Of a stretch of DNA of 42,385 nucleotides, positions 32,890-40,715 are shown one piece after another. The notes under the pieces are model-generated. The model searched no databases. It worked only from the letters and a program-made list of their open reading frames with translations, and had not been told where the DNA came from. This DNA comes from Thiothrix sp. (GTDB lineage Bacteria; Pseudomonadota; Gammaproteobacteria; Thiotrichales; Thiotrichaceae): assembly GCA_008015155.1 (NCBI GenBank), contig SSFA01000029.1, positions 1-42,385 on the forward strand, read 5' to 3'. The translations under genes and the position numbers were made by a program. Position 1 is the first letter of the stretch; each line of letters begins with the position of its first letter.

Positions 32890-34248
32890 CTAACCACAGG
32901 CTAGATTGGTAAGTTTAACTCGACCCGTCAGCAAATAATCCTTAGGAGCATCTAGATCAAATTGCAGTTTGCCAAGCGAACAGGTGTCTTGCAGGATGTC
33001 TTTTGCGAGGCGGGTATTTTTGACGATTTGATTCAGTTGGGCGCTATCGAGCAGAAAGTTGTTTTGTAGGTATTGGAAAATTTCGCCGGAATCTTGCAAG
33101 TCATTATTTAGGAGCAGTAAGCGCTTATAAATATCAGCACTAAAATGTCGTAGCTTTTGCAGCATGCCGGTTTTCTTCGCGAAATTTACATAAGGCACAC
33201 GCCCGCCTGCATCATTATCATTCAAGCAAGTGCGTTGCAGTAGTTGAGGGGATAAACCTGCGATTTCAGCAGGCGGTTTAATGCTGCCCATTTGCGTGCG
33301 ACTGAGTTTGCTATCGGCTGCTTGGGATTTGACTTCACCACTCGCCAGCCAATACCAGCGCCATTCATAATCAATATTGCCAATGCGATCTTGTTGGCTA
33401 AAGATAAAATCCAGCAACACAATTTCGGTCAATTCCTTCATCCAATACATCATCTGGAAAGGTGAGGCATCAAGGGTGGCTTGGCGAATTTTGGAGTTTT
33501 TGAAGGCTTGTTTTTTGCCTTCGGTGATGGCTTGCAGGAGCGGTAACTCTGAGCTTAAAGCAAGATAAGGCGCAGTGCGTTGAAATTCTTCATTTTGCAC
33601 TGTACCCCAACGGGAACGTACTCCATTCAGCTCCGCACCATAGCGCTCGCCTTTAGCCTTGAGCATACAGCCATAAATTTTCTTCCGATCCGGCGTGAAT
33701 AAACTAGCAGCCGCTTTGAAGTTATTGGGATTTTTTTCAGCGGCTGCTAGGTGTTGCCAACCAGCAGCAATCATGCCAGTACGAGTTTGCGCCACCCCAC
33801 GACGGGTAACACGCTGATAATGCGCCTTGCTATCCATCTCCCGATAAATCGCCACTGGCACATCAATCGACATATCGAAATAGCGCGACAAGTGATAATA
33901 CAGCAGCGCGGAAGGCGAGAACGTTCCACTGGTATTGGCTTCATTCATACTTTGCTTGAAAACCGCCGCTTTCTTCACACCCTTGGGCACAGCTTTGCCT
34001 TTGAACTGATCTTCATAGCTGCTTTGTGTATAAGTACTCGCGCTCAAATCACGCACCATCGTTCCGGGGCTAGTGCTCCAAGTTTTAGGGCTGAGGGCGA
34101 TTTTTTCCGAGTAAAAATCCATAGCCACCAGTTTCGCCTCCTGCTCCAAATCTTTTTTACTATAACTTCCATGCGGAATAGAGGGCAGGGCGACGCTGCG
34201 TTCAATGAGACCATTGGGGGAGTGATAATCATGGGCGGTGCTAGGCAT
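32890..34248 (-). CDS. Unrecognised protein with kinase-like catalytic motifs
   Basis: 452 residues without a signal peptide. The stretch LLDFIFSQQDRIGNIDY has the form of a catalytic loop (Asp287, Asn291) as in HipA, FAM20 or PI3K-like kinases. CLNDNDAGGR (Asp344, Asp346) would be the metal-binding segment. An earlier region (SALLYYHLSRYFDMSIDVPVA, about 115-135) fits a substrate or nucleotide-binding lobe. This is pattern reading, not a confirmed family. The ribosome-binding site is GGAAAC. The stop lies 48 nt before the two tRNA-like genes on the same strand, so they may share a transcript. No antitoxin-like gene is adjacent. Confidence 0.55.
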   Translation of the reverse strand: MPSTAHDYHSPNGLIERSVALPSIPHGSYSKKDLEQEAKLVAMDFYSEKIALSPKTWSTSPGTMVRDLSASTYTQSSYEDQFKGKAVPKGVKKAAVFKQSMNEANTSGTFSPSALLYYHLSRYFDMSIDVPVAIYREMDSKAHYQRVTRRGVAQTRTGMIAAGWQHLAAAEKNPNNFKAAASLFTPDRKKIYGCMLKAKGERYGAELNGVRSRWGTVQNEEFQRTAPYLALSSELPLLQAITEGKKQAFKNSKIRQATLDASPFQMMYWMKELTEIVLLDFIFSQQDRIGNIDYEWRWYWLASGEVKSQAADSKLSRTQMGSIKPPAEIAGLSPQLLQRTCLNDNDAGGRVPYVNFAKKTGMLQKLRHFSADIYKRLLLLNNDLQDSGEIFQYLQNNFLLDSAQLNQIVKNTRLAKDILQDTCSLGKLQFDLDAPKDYLLTGRVKLTNLACG

Positions 34249-34330
34249 AGTGAAGTTTCCTCGCGCTTTAGTATTTTTATAGGCTGTCTTTGGAGTATAG
34301 GTGGTTTTGGTGGTTGTGGATGGATTGGGT

Positions 34331-34353
34331 ATCCCCTGCTGATTGCAGGGGAT
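34331..34353. repeat. Perfect stem-loop at the edge of the TIR remnant
   Basis: ATCCCCTGC and GCAGGGGAT form a 9-bp perfect stem with a TGATT loop. No T run follows on either strand, so it is not a simple terminator. It stands exactly where similarity to a TIR domain begins. Confidence 0.6.
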
Positions 34354-34358
34354 AGGGT

Positions 34359-34674
34359 GATGAGACGATTTTTGAGAAACTGAATGCCGCTGATATTGTT
34401 GTTATTGATTAGCTGCGATTTTATGAGTTCGGATTATTGCTTTAAGCGCGAAATGCAAAGCGCGCTGGCTGCCTATCATGCCAAGAAGAATACAGTTATT
34501 CCGATTATTATTCGCAATACGCCCACATGGTTTAAACATGACATTGGGCAGATAGTAGCTCTGCCAACGGATGGCAAATATCTTAGTAAATGGGACGACC
34601 CTGATGATTTTTGGGCGGATGTAGAAATAGGCATCGCTAAGCGGGTTGAGCAGTTGTTGAACTCACCCACTTAG
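34359..34674 (+). pseudogene. Truncated, frameshifted TIR-domain gene fragment
   Basis: From 34359 one frame reads DETIFEKLNAADIVVID. Near 34400-34415 the matching sequence moves to the frame of 34384-34674: LLLLISCDFMSSDYCFKREM, then VIPIIIRN, QIVALPTDGKYLSKW and DDPDDFWADVEIGIAKRVEQ. This is the C-terminal two thirds of a bacterial TIR domain (the ADIILLLIS.DFL.SDYC and ALP.DGK.. blocks). The N-terminal part with the first strand is missing and a one-base shift breaks the frame. An intact gene would be a NADase or a signalling component of a defence system. The remnant is probably dead. Confidence 0.68.
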
Positions 34675-34695
34675 CTTGACTCTTACTCAGGCATG

Positions 34696-35211
34696 CTAGA
34701 AAGCTTGCTCCAAACTCACCAATTTCATTCGCGTTGATACTGCATTCAAGGCAATCAAATGCAGCAACTCCGTCACCGTCGTGCAGCAATCTTGAATAAT
34801 AGCCACCTGATATTTTTCCGCCTGCTTGGAAATCGCCGTGTGCGTCACACAGTTTTGCGTCATCATCCCGCAGACCAATAATTCATCTACCCCCAAACGC
34901 TGTAAGGTCGCTTCCAAATCAGTATGCACAAAACTATCCGCAAAATGCTTAATCACAATCGGCGCATTCGGAGCTGCTGTTAAAATGCGTGAGTGAATGG
35001 CAGCGCCTTCAGTACCTTCATTAAAAAACGGCGACAAGCCGCGCGTTTTATCAGCAATATGCTGAATCAGAATCACTGGAACCTGTTGCACTTGTGCCTG
35101 TTGGATGGCTTGCTCAATCTTGCTTAAGGTGTTTTCTGCATTCCACAGTGGAAATGCGCCATTCGGGAAATAATCGTTTTGAATATCAATCACTAATAAT
35201 GCTTTACTCAT
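34696..35211 (-). CDS. Isochorismatase-family cysteine hydrolase
   Basis: 171 residues of the cysteine hydrolase fold shared by isochorismatases and nicotinamidases. The triad is Asp9 (LLVIDIQNDYF), Lys88 (VIKHFADSF) and Cys121 (GMMTQNCVTHTA). Substrate is unknown. The ADSFVHTDLEATL and MMTQNCV wording is that of small YcaC/EntB-like hydrolases. AAGGATAAA precedes the ATG. It is divergent from an Lrp/AsnC-like regulator, which probably controls it. Confidence 0.92.
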   Translation of the reverse strand: MSKALLVIDIQNDYFPNGAFPLWNAENTLSKIEQAIQQAQVQQVPVILIQHIADKTRGLSPFFNEGTEGAAIHSRILTAAPNAPIVIKHFADSFVHTDLEATLQRLGVDELLVCGMMTQNCVTHTAISKQAEKYQVAIIQDCCTTVTELLHLIALNAVSTRMKLVSLEQAF

Positions 35212-35322
35212 GGTTTTATCCTTAGTTTTCGAATGTCTCTAGCTTAGCGGTTTAGGCTTTCGGTTAGAATTGAGAGCTGTGCGAGTTGCAGCGCGAAAAC
35301 TTACAGTTTGAAAGGATGAACG

Positions 35323-35718
35323 ATGGATAGCATGAATAAAGCGATTTTGCAGCGCTTGAAAGCGAATAGTCGGATGAGTTGGCAACAAATCGGCAAGGAA
35401 GTGCATCTCACCGGACAAGCAGTCGCGGCGCGCGTCCAGCAACTCGAAGATCAAGGCGTGATTACGGGCTACACGATTCGGCAAAATAATAGTGAGCGCC
35501 ACTTTATCACTATGTTCATGGATGTGGCGCGTTTTGATGAATTTGAGCAGCTTTTGAAACATGAGCCACAGGTCGAATCAGCTTATAAAATTACGGGTGA
35601 TGGTTGTTATCACATTATTTTTACGCCGGATGCGCCAACGGAATTAGAGCCGTTTTTGCAGCGGCTTTTGAAATATGGACGGTATCGGGTTGCTAGTGTG
35701 TTGCGGGGCGTGAAGTAG
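35323..35718 (+). CDS. Lrp/AsnC-family transcriptional regulator
   Basis: 131 residues with an N-terminal winged helix-turn-helix (AILQRLKANSRMSWQQIGKE, then LTGQAVAARVQQLEDQGVI). The C-terminal RAM/AsnC ligand domain (about 60-131) has VESAYKITGDGCYHIIF, the typical G-D-Y-D/H strand. It is shorter than most Lrp proteins (150-165), with the beginning of the linker trimmed. AAAGGATG is the ribosome-binding site. It is divergent from the cysteine hydrolase gene. Confidence 0.9.
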   Translation: MDSMNKAILQRLKANSRMSWQQIGKEVHLTGQAVAARVQQLEDQGVITGYTIRQNNSERHFITMFMDVARFDEFEQLLKHEPQVESAYKITGDGCYHIIFTPDAPTELEPFLQRLLKYGRYRVASVLRGVK

Positions 35719-35963
35719 TTTAAGCTACAGGTCTTAGCTAAGTGGACGGCTGATCATGGACAATCATTGGGCTTTGAGCGAGCAACTTAGCAATGCTTAT
35801 CAAGCATGACAGAACAAGAGTGCTTAGTCACAAGAGTTTGTTAAGCAACATAAAGGCAGGGCAAGCTGAAGGGGGCTGGCGGTTGAGGTCCTTGTTGAAG
35901 TAATTACGAAGGAACTCTTCACCAGATTAAACCCTAGTGTTACACATGTTATGCTTACTAAAA
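35719..35963. other. Gap without a recognisable gene
   Basis: About 245 nt between the Lrp-like gene and the DUF433 gene. Short open frames give unfamiliar peptides interrupted by stops, perhaps old coding remnants. No RNA gene or clear promoter was found beyond a possible -10 (TATGCT) near 35950. Confidence 0.45.
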
Positions 35964-35978
35964 TTACCCTAAAGGTAA
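35964..35978 (+). promoter_or_regulatory. Inverted repeat over the ribosome-binding site of the DUF433 gene
   Basis: TTACC (35964-35968), CTAAA, GGTAA (35974-35978), ending 4 nt before the ATG. It includes the AAAGGT that should bind the ribosome. It could be an autorepression operator or a small mRNA hairpin controlling translation. Confidence 0.4.
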
Positions 35979-35982
35979 AACT

Positions 35983-36216
35983 ATGAACTTACAAAATCGT
36001 ATTACTATCGACCCCGCTATCTGCCACGGCAAACCCACCATTCGCGGGCTACGCTATCCGGTAGAAATCATGTTGGAATTATTTAGTTCAGGGATGAGCC
36101 TTGATGAAATTTTAGAGGATTACGAAGACTTAGAACGTGATGATTTGTTAGCGGTACTCGCTTATGCCGCACGCTTATCGCAAGTCAAGCGGATTGAAAC
36201 GGCTTTAGCTGCATGA
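35983..36216 (+). CDS. DUF433 protein, antitoxin of a VapBC-like pair
   Basis: 77 residues with the DUF433 pattern: ITIDPAICHGKPTIRGLRYPVEIMLELFSSGMSLDEILEDY (quoted in part: DPAICHGKPTIRGLR, GMSLDEILEDYEDLE). It is a small winged or homeodomain-like helix-turn-helix fold. DUF433 genes sit almost always before a DUF5615 PIN-like gene, as here, and are taken as antitoxins. The stop overlaps the partner ATG by 4 nt (ATGA), so translation is coupled. Confidence 0.93.
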   Translation: MNLQNRITIDPAICHGKPTIRGLRYPVEIMLELFSSGMSLDEILEDYEDLERDDLLAVLAYAARLSQVKRIETALAA

Positions 36217-36566
36217 GGTTGTTCATTGATGCACATTTGCCGCGTAAACTAGCACTTCAGCTCAAAGCTGCAGGGTATGATGTACGCCATACTTTGAGCC
36301 TTTCACAAGGCAACCGTACTACTGATCAAGACATTAATAAATTGTCTATTAGCGAGCAACGTATTGTTGTTACTAAAGATTCTGATTTTGTAGATTCATT
36401 TTGGCTACAAGATCAACCATGGAAATTATTGCTAATTTCCACAGGTAATATTCGTAATGAGGAGCTATTGACGCTGATGCTTAAGAATCTAGATAAACTT
36501 GAGCAGGCTTTCAACGATGCACGCTTTATAGAATTAACTCGTGAAAGCCTGATTGTACATATTTAA
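36213..36566 (+). CDS. DUF5615 PIN-like toxin candidate
   Basis: 117 residues: MRLFIDAHLPRKLALQLKAA (first acidic residue Asp6), YDVRHTLSLSQGNRTTDQDI, then RIVVTKDSDFVDSFWL (DSDF acidic pair) and LLLISTGNI. This is the DUF5615 form of PIN-like (Mut7-C/VapC-related) domains, predicted nucleases. Partner of the overlapping DUF433 gene. The stop abuts the convergent NmrA-like gene directly. Toxic activity is inferred from the family association. Confidence 0.91.
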   Translation: MRLFIDAHLPRKLALQLKAAGYDVRHTLSLSQGNRTTDQDINKLSISEQRIVVTKDSDFVDSFWLQDQPWKLLLISTGNIRNEELLTLMLKNLDKLEQAFNDARFIELTRESLIVHI

Positions 36567-37400
36567 TTAAGCCAACTTCGCCAAATTATCCTGCACATAA
36601 GTCGCTAATGAACGTGGCTCATGCCCTGTCAATTCCTTCACCGCACTGCTCACGCCCGCTGTCCAATTCTCGCGTACGGGATAGAACAAGACGGCGAGGA
36701 ATTTAGCGTAATCTTCTGGTACACCCGCACTGATTAAGCCACTCACAAAAGTCGCATCATCCAGTGCTTGGTAATTAATGGTACGATTTAAAGCTTTAGA
36801 CAAAATCGCTGCCGCATCAGAATAACTTAAGGCTTCAGGGCCAGTGAGGTTAAAAGCTTTATTATTAAATTGATCATGGGTTAAAGCGGCGGCGGCTGAT
36901 GCTGCAATATCGCGTACATCAATAAAACTCGATTTACCTTCACCAGCAGGGACACCAATCGTGCCAGTCTGCACGCCGTGTAGCCAATAGGTGTGGAAAT
37001 TGTCCGAAAACCAATTCGGGCGCAGAATCACATAGGGCGTGCCGGAACGTTCCAAAGCTAATTCGACTTGGCGATAAGGAATGGATTCATCCGCATCCAC
37101 CCCTAAAGCCGTTTGTAATACCACTTTGACCTTACGCTTGGCGGCTTCAGTGATAATCGGCGTGAGTAATTCCTGCACGTTTAAATACCCCGCTGGAACC
37201 ATCACATACACACTGCTCACATCTTTCAATAGCACATCAAAATCGGTGTTGCCGGTGTAATCAAACACCACACCTTCTGCCCCCGCAGGTGCTTTGCCGG
37301 AACGCGAGGCTGCTTTTACTGCTACTCCCTGCTCCACTAAATACGCCACGGTGTGTTGACCAATCGTGCCATTCGCACCAATTACTAATACTTTACTCAT
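36567..37400 (-). CDS. NAD(P)-binding NmrA/SDR-family protein
   Basis: 277 residues of the atypical short-chain dehydrogenase fold. The nucleotide-binding motif is VLVIGANGTIGQHTVAYLV (GxxGxxG). The region LRPNWFSDNF and the substrate half up to TFVSGLISAGVPEDYAKFL follow NmrA/HSCARG-like redox-sensing proteins and quinone oxidoreductases (QOR2-like). The catalytic Tyr-Lys pair of classical SDRs is absent. GGAGCAGATAGC precedes the ATG. Divergent from a HxlR regulator, the frequent partner of this kind of gene in stress by electrophiles. Confidence 0.88.
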   Translation of the reverse strand: MSKVLVIGANGTIGQHTVAYLVEQGVAVKAASRSGKAPAGAEGVVFDYTGNTDFDVLLKDVSSVYVMVPAGYLNVQELLTPIITEAAKRKVKVVLQTALGVDADESIPYRQVELALERSGTPYVILRPNWFSDNFHTYWLHGVQTGTIGVPAGEGKSSFIDVRDIAASAAAALTHDQFNNKAFNLTGPEALSYSDAAAILSKALNRTINYQALDDATFVSGLISAGVPEDYAKFLAVLFYPVRENWTAGVSSAVKELTGHEPRSLATYVQDNLAKLA

Positions 37401-37438
37401 GCTATCTGCTCCAAATTAAGTAACTTTTAGAAACTAAC

Positions 37439-37468
37439 TATTTTATGGTTTGAAGATATACTAAAATA
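37439..37468. promoter_or_regulatory. Inverted repeat in the NmrA-like/hxlR divergent promoter
   Basis: TATTTTA (37439-37445) and TAAAATA (37462-37468) form a perfect 7-bp inverted repeat with a 16-nt spacer, in the middle of the 136-nt shared promoter region. HxlR dimers bind such spaced repeats. Assignment is by position only. Confidence 0.35.
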
Positions 37469-37536
37469 AACTAGCTGAAAAGAACGCACTTTAAAGTGAT
37501 CTAGTTACCTAAAGGAAACTGGGTCGAAGGGGAATC

Positions 37537-37902
37537 ATGATGGAATACAATGTTTATGCTAGCGCTTGCCCAACGCGCATGATTTTTGATCGGCTTTCGG
37601 ACAAATGGTCACTGTTAATTTTGCATCGCTTACGTGGGCAGCCGGTACGCTTTAATCAATTGCTGCGCGAGATTGATGGCATTTCGCAAAAGATGCTCTC
37701 GCAGACGCTCAAAAATCTGGAACGGGATGGCCTGATTAAGCGTGAAGCTTTTCCGACCGTGCCGGTGACGGTGGAATACTCAATTACGCCATTGGGCAAA
37801 ACCTTATCGAGCACGGTAGGTATCTTGATTCGCTGGGCGCAAGATAATGGCGATGCGGTGTTAGCCGCGCAAGCGGAGTATGATGAACGCTTGGCGAGTT
37901 AG
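37537..37902 (+). CDS. HxlR-family transcriptional regulator
   Basis: 121 residues, a winged helix-turn-helix of the HxlR (MarR-like) family: CPTRMIFDRLSDKWSLLILH, RFNQLLREIDGISQKMLSQTL, LERDGLIKREAFPTVPVTVEYS. A conserved Cys11 near the start (ASACPTR) is the thiol that senses quinones or aldehydes in several members. AAGGGG precedes the ATG pair. Divergent from the NmrA-like gene, probably regulating it. Confidence 0.93.
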   Translation: MMEYNVYASACPTRMIFDRLSDKWSLLILHRLRGQPVRFNQLLREIDGISQKMLSQTLKNLERDGLIKREAFPTVPVTVEYSITPLGKTLSSTVGILIRWAQDNGDAVLAAQAEYDERLAS

Positions 37903-38040
37903 TGATTTAAAATTACTTATTGCAGGTTTACCCTTATGAGCTTGCTACTACTATATCCTCTCTAAAGTTTGAGAGTAGAATAGCCTCACTCAACGCCTTA
38001 AGCGTTACACTTCAAGCTCTTGATACAGGCTGGTCAACGA

Positions 38041-38988
38041 ATGTCATATGTAAAACCCGAACCCGGTGTGCCTTTGCGCCGCGCGGATAAAGTTTCTCGG
38101 ATTCCGATTAAAGTCGTTCCAAAAGAAGAACCCTTAAAGAAACCGGCTTGGCTGAAAGTTCGCTTGCCCACCGCTTCGCAAGCGGAAAAAGTACGCGGCA
38201 TGTTACGTAATAATAAGTTGCATACGGTTTGTGAAGAAGCGTCTTGCCCGAATCTGCCAGAGTGTTTTGGGCATGGAACCGCGACCTTTATGATTTTAGG
38301 GCAGGTTTGTACTCGTCGTTGCCCCTTCTGTGAAGTCGGGCATGGGCGACCTTTGCCAGTTGATGAGCAAGAGCCAGCGCATTTAGCGGAAGCTGTGGTG
38401 AGCATGAATCTGAGCTATGTGGTCATCACCTCGGTGGATCGTGATGATTTACGCGATGGGGGTGCTAAGCATTTTTCTGATTGCGTGCGCGCCGTGCGTG
38501 AGGCCAAGCCTGGCATTAAAGTCGAAACTTTGACCCCTGATTTTCGCGGGCGTATGGAGATTGCGCTCGATGAAATGTCAGTCGCTCCACCCGATGTGTT
38601 TAATCACAATATGGAAACGGTACCGCGTTTATATCTAAAAGCGCGCCCAGGTGCTGATTACCAGTGGTCTTTGGATTTGATTAAGCGTTTTGGTGAGCGT
38701 CATCCAACTGTTCCAACTAAATCAGGCTTGATGGTTGGTTTAGGCGAAACGATGGATGAGTTGAAGGAAACTATGCGTGATCTAAGGGCGCATGGCTGTC
38801 GGATGTTGACAGTTGGCCAATATCTAGCTCCATCAGATTCGCATTTACCGATTGAGCGTTATTACACACCCGATGAGTTTGAAGAAATTCGTATTTATGG
38901 TGAATCCATTGGATTTGAGCATGTCGCCAGTGGCCCTTTAGTACGCTCTTCTTATCATGCTGATCAACAAGCTAAGCAATTAGTTTAA
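38041..38988 (+). CDS. lipA: Lipoyl synthase
   Basis: Radical-SAM enzyme that inserts two sulfurs into octanoyl groups on lipoyl domains. The auxiliary cluster cysteines are Cys64, Cys69 and Cys75 (CEEASCPNLPEC). The radical-SAM cysteines are Cys90, Cys94 and Cys97 (CTRRCPFC). The C-terminal GPLVRSSYHA supplies the serine ligand. I start at 38041 (MSYVKPEP) rather than at an upstream TTG (38020). The 315 residues are normal. Its substrates include the lipoyl domains of AceF and LpdA, whose genes lie 15 kb upstream. lipB is not in the window. Confidence 0.96.
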   Translation: MSYVKPEPGVPLRRADKVSRIPIKVVPKEEPLKKPAWLKVRLPTASQAEKVRGMLRNNKLHTVCEEASCPNLPECFGHGTATFMILGQVCTRRCPFCEVGHGRPLPVDEQEPAHLAEAVVSMNLSYVVITSVDRDDLRDGGAKHFSDCVRAVREAKPGIKVETLTPDFRGRMEIALDEMSVAPPDVFNHNMETVPRLYLKARPGADYQWSLDLIKRFGERHPTVPTKSGLMVGLGETMDELKETMRDLRAHGCRMLTVGQYLAPSDSHLPIERYYTPDEFEEIRIYGESIGFEHVASGPLVRSSYHADQQAKQLV

Positions 38989-38997
38989 TGTCTTTTC

Positions 38998-39038
38998 AAG
39001 CTGCAGAGTGTGAACTTTGCAGCTTAGCTTTCTATAGT
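38998..39038 (+). terminator. Terminator after lipA
   Basis: A 12-bp stem with one G-U (38998-39009 with 39014-39025) and a GTGA loop is followed by a T-rich but interrupted tract. It lies 10 nt after the lipA stop. Confidence 0.65.
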
Positions 39039-39092
39039 TTTCTGCATCCTGATAATTTCTGATTAGGCAATTTAAGCCTAAGGACTCATGCT

Positions 39093-39677
39093 ATGTTGCA
39101 AGCTAGTGCTGACGGGAAAAAGCGTTGTTTTGGTGGACAAGTAGGTAAGGAGCTTTATGCCGCCTACCACGATCAGCAATGGGGGATTCCAGTGCATGAT
39201 GATCGAGAGTTATTCGAAATGTTGATTCTCGAGGGTGCACAAGCGGGTTTAAGTTGGGAAACGATCCTAAATAAGCGTGAAGGCTATCGGGCTGCTTTTC
39301 ACCACTTCGATGTACAGAAAGTAGCTGCTATGACGGATACAGAATTGGAAGCTATTCTGCTGAATCCTCAAGTTGTACGTAATCGCTTAAAAGTCTTTGC
39401 AGCTCGTAAAAATGCCTTAGCTTTTATCAGGATCCAAGAAGAATTTGGTAGCTTTGATCATTATCTTTGGAAATTTGTGGATGCTAAACCTGTGATTAAT
39501 CACTTCAAGGTATTTGCTGAACTACCGGCGAGTACGCCTTTAAGTGATGCGATTTCTAAGGATTTGAAAAAGCGTGGCATGACGTTTGTAGGTTCCACGA
39601 TTATTTATGCGTATTTGCAAGCGGTTGGGGTGGTGAATGATCATTTAGCTGATTGCTGGTGCCGCACGCAGGCTTAA
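39093..39677 (+). CDS. tag: DNA-3-methyladenine glycosylase I
   Basis: Removes 3-methyladenine from alkylated DNA. The family signs are KRCFGG near the N-terminus (first zinc Cys), YHDQQWGIPVHDDRELFEMLILEGAQAGLSW (quoted in part: YHDQQWGIPVHDDRELFEML, GAQAGLSW, including the catalytic Glu), and VNDHLADCWCR at the end (His and Cys zinc ligands). The 194 residues are normal. AAGGACTC precedes the ATG. The transporter gene begins 47 nt after its stop. Confidence 0.95.
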   Translation: MLQASADGKKRCFGGQVGKELYAAYHDQQWGIPVHDDRELFEMLILEGAQAGLSWETILNKREGYRAAFHHFDVQKVAAMTDTELEAILLNPQVVRNRLKVFAARKNALAFIRIQEEFGSFDHYLWKFVDAKPVINHFKVFAELPASTPLSDAISKDLKKRGMTFVGSTIIYAYLQAVGVVNDHLADCWCRTQA

Positions 39678-39724
39678 ATGCGCTTACCTTAGCTCTGATT
39701 TTTTATCGTTTACAAGTATTTGTT

Positions 39725-40609
39725 ATGCAGCAGACTGTGTTAAAAGGCTATCTATTAGCATTGATTGGCGTGTGTATTTTGTCGCCTGATGCTTTATTAA
39801 TTCGTTTATCCGGCGATGATCCTTGGTTAATAGCAGCCTGGCGTGGAATCCTAACCGGCATAATGATTCTAATTTATAACCAGTGGATAGATCGACGCTC
39901 ACTAAAGTCACAGAAGGCTAATTCTGGCTATCGCTATTATGTGAATATGGTGCTATTCGCTTTTTCTAGCTTCTTTTTTACCTATGCGATTAGTAATGCG
40001 AATGTCACGGATGTCTTAGTGATTATTGCTTTCACACCGCTGTTAAGTGCTTTGCTTTCAGCAGTCTTCCTCCGTGAAAAAGTCTTATTGCGTACTTGGA
40101 TTGCCACTTTAGTTTGCGGGATTGGCCTAGCTATTTTATTCAGCCAAGCCGGAGGGAGTAGTAAGCCTTTAGGTTTAGCCTCGGCAGCCGCTTGTGCTAT
40201 TTTGTTAGCAGCACAATTTGTAATCATGCGAAGTTGTCCTGAGGCCAATTTATCTTCGAGTATGGCCTTCGGTGCTTTGCTCGGGGGCATGGTCTGTATG
40301 CTGGTTTCAGGCTTTGCTATTCTGCCTGGGACACAGATGCTGGCTGTATTAGCGATTGGCTTTATTGTCAGCCCCATTTCATTCGTCTTATTTGTGTACT
40401 CTTTACGCTATATCACCGCAGCTGAAACTAGTTTGATTATGTTACTGGAGTCAGTGTTGGGGTCTTTGTTAGTTTGGTTATTTTTAGGCGAACATCCCAC
40501 GTTAGCGACTACTTTAGCTGGGGTCTTGATTCTGGGAACGCTGAGTATTTATAGTTTCTTGGCACTGCGTGAGCTTAGACAAACCAGTGTACTCAGTGCC
40601 AGTACTTAA
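39725..40609 (+). CDS. EamA/DMT-superfamily transporter
   Basis: 294 residues with about ten membrane helices arranged as two EamA repeats (about 8-140 and 150-285). The conserved starts are LIGVCILSPDALLIRLSGDD and LASAAACAILLAAQFVIMRS. The end AETSLIMLLESVLGSLLVWLFLGE is the usual EamA helix. The substrate (metabolite or amino acid export) is unknown. I start at the ATG at 39725, since the frame upstream overlaps tag and reads as non-membrane. Confidence 0.92.
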   Translation: MQQTVLKGYLLALIGVCILSPDALLIRLSGDDPWLIAAWRGILTGIMILIYNQWIDRRSLKSQKANSGYRYYVNMVLFAFSSFFFTYAISNANVTDVLVIIAFTPLLSALLSAVFLREKVLLRTWIATLVCGIGLAILFSQAGGSSKPLGLASAAACAILLAAQFVIMRSCPEANLSSSMAFGALLGGMVCMLVSGFAILPGTQMLAVLAIGFIVSPISFVLFVYSLRYITAAETSLIMLLESVLGSLLVWLFLGEHPTLATTLAGVLILGTLSIYSFLALRELRQTSVLSAST

Positions 40610-40616
40610 AATTGAG

Positions 40617-40662
40617 TAGCAGCTTACACGTAAGCCAAAGCTGAATACCTAACAAGCTGCTA
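40617..40662. repeat. Inverted repeat between the transporter and phosphatase genes
   Basis: TAGCAGCTT (40617-40625) and AAGCTGCTA (40654-40662) form a 9-bp perfect pair. An inner CTTAC-AC-GTAAG hairpin (40623-40634) overlaps the left arm. No T run follows. It could be a weak terminator or a leader structure. Confidence 0.4.
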
Positions 40663-40715
40663 TGCTAAAACCAGACTAGCTGATCAGCAGAATTTTATTG
40701 GGCAAGGATGTCATC

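Noticed and set aside
33751..34383. Plus-strand 210-codon frame opposite the kinase-like gene
   Set aside because: Composition and lack of any domain fit a shadow frame, and the minus-strand protein has coherent motifs.
23481..38000. Insertion sequence or prophage as carrier of the accessory region
   Set aside because: No transposase, integrase, phage structural gene or terminal inverted repeat pair was found.
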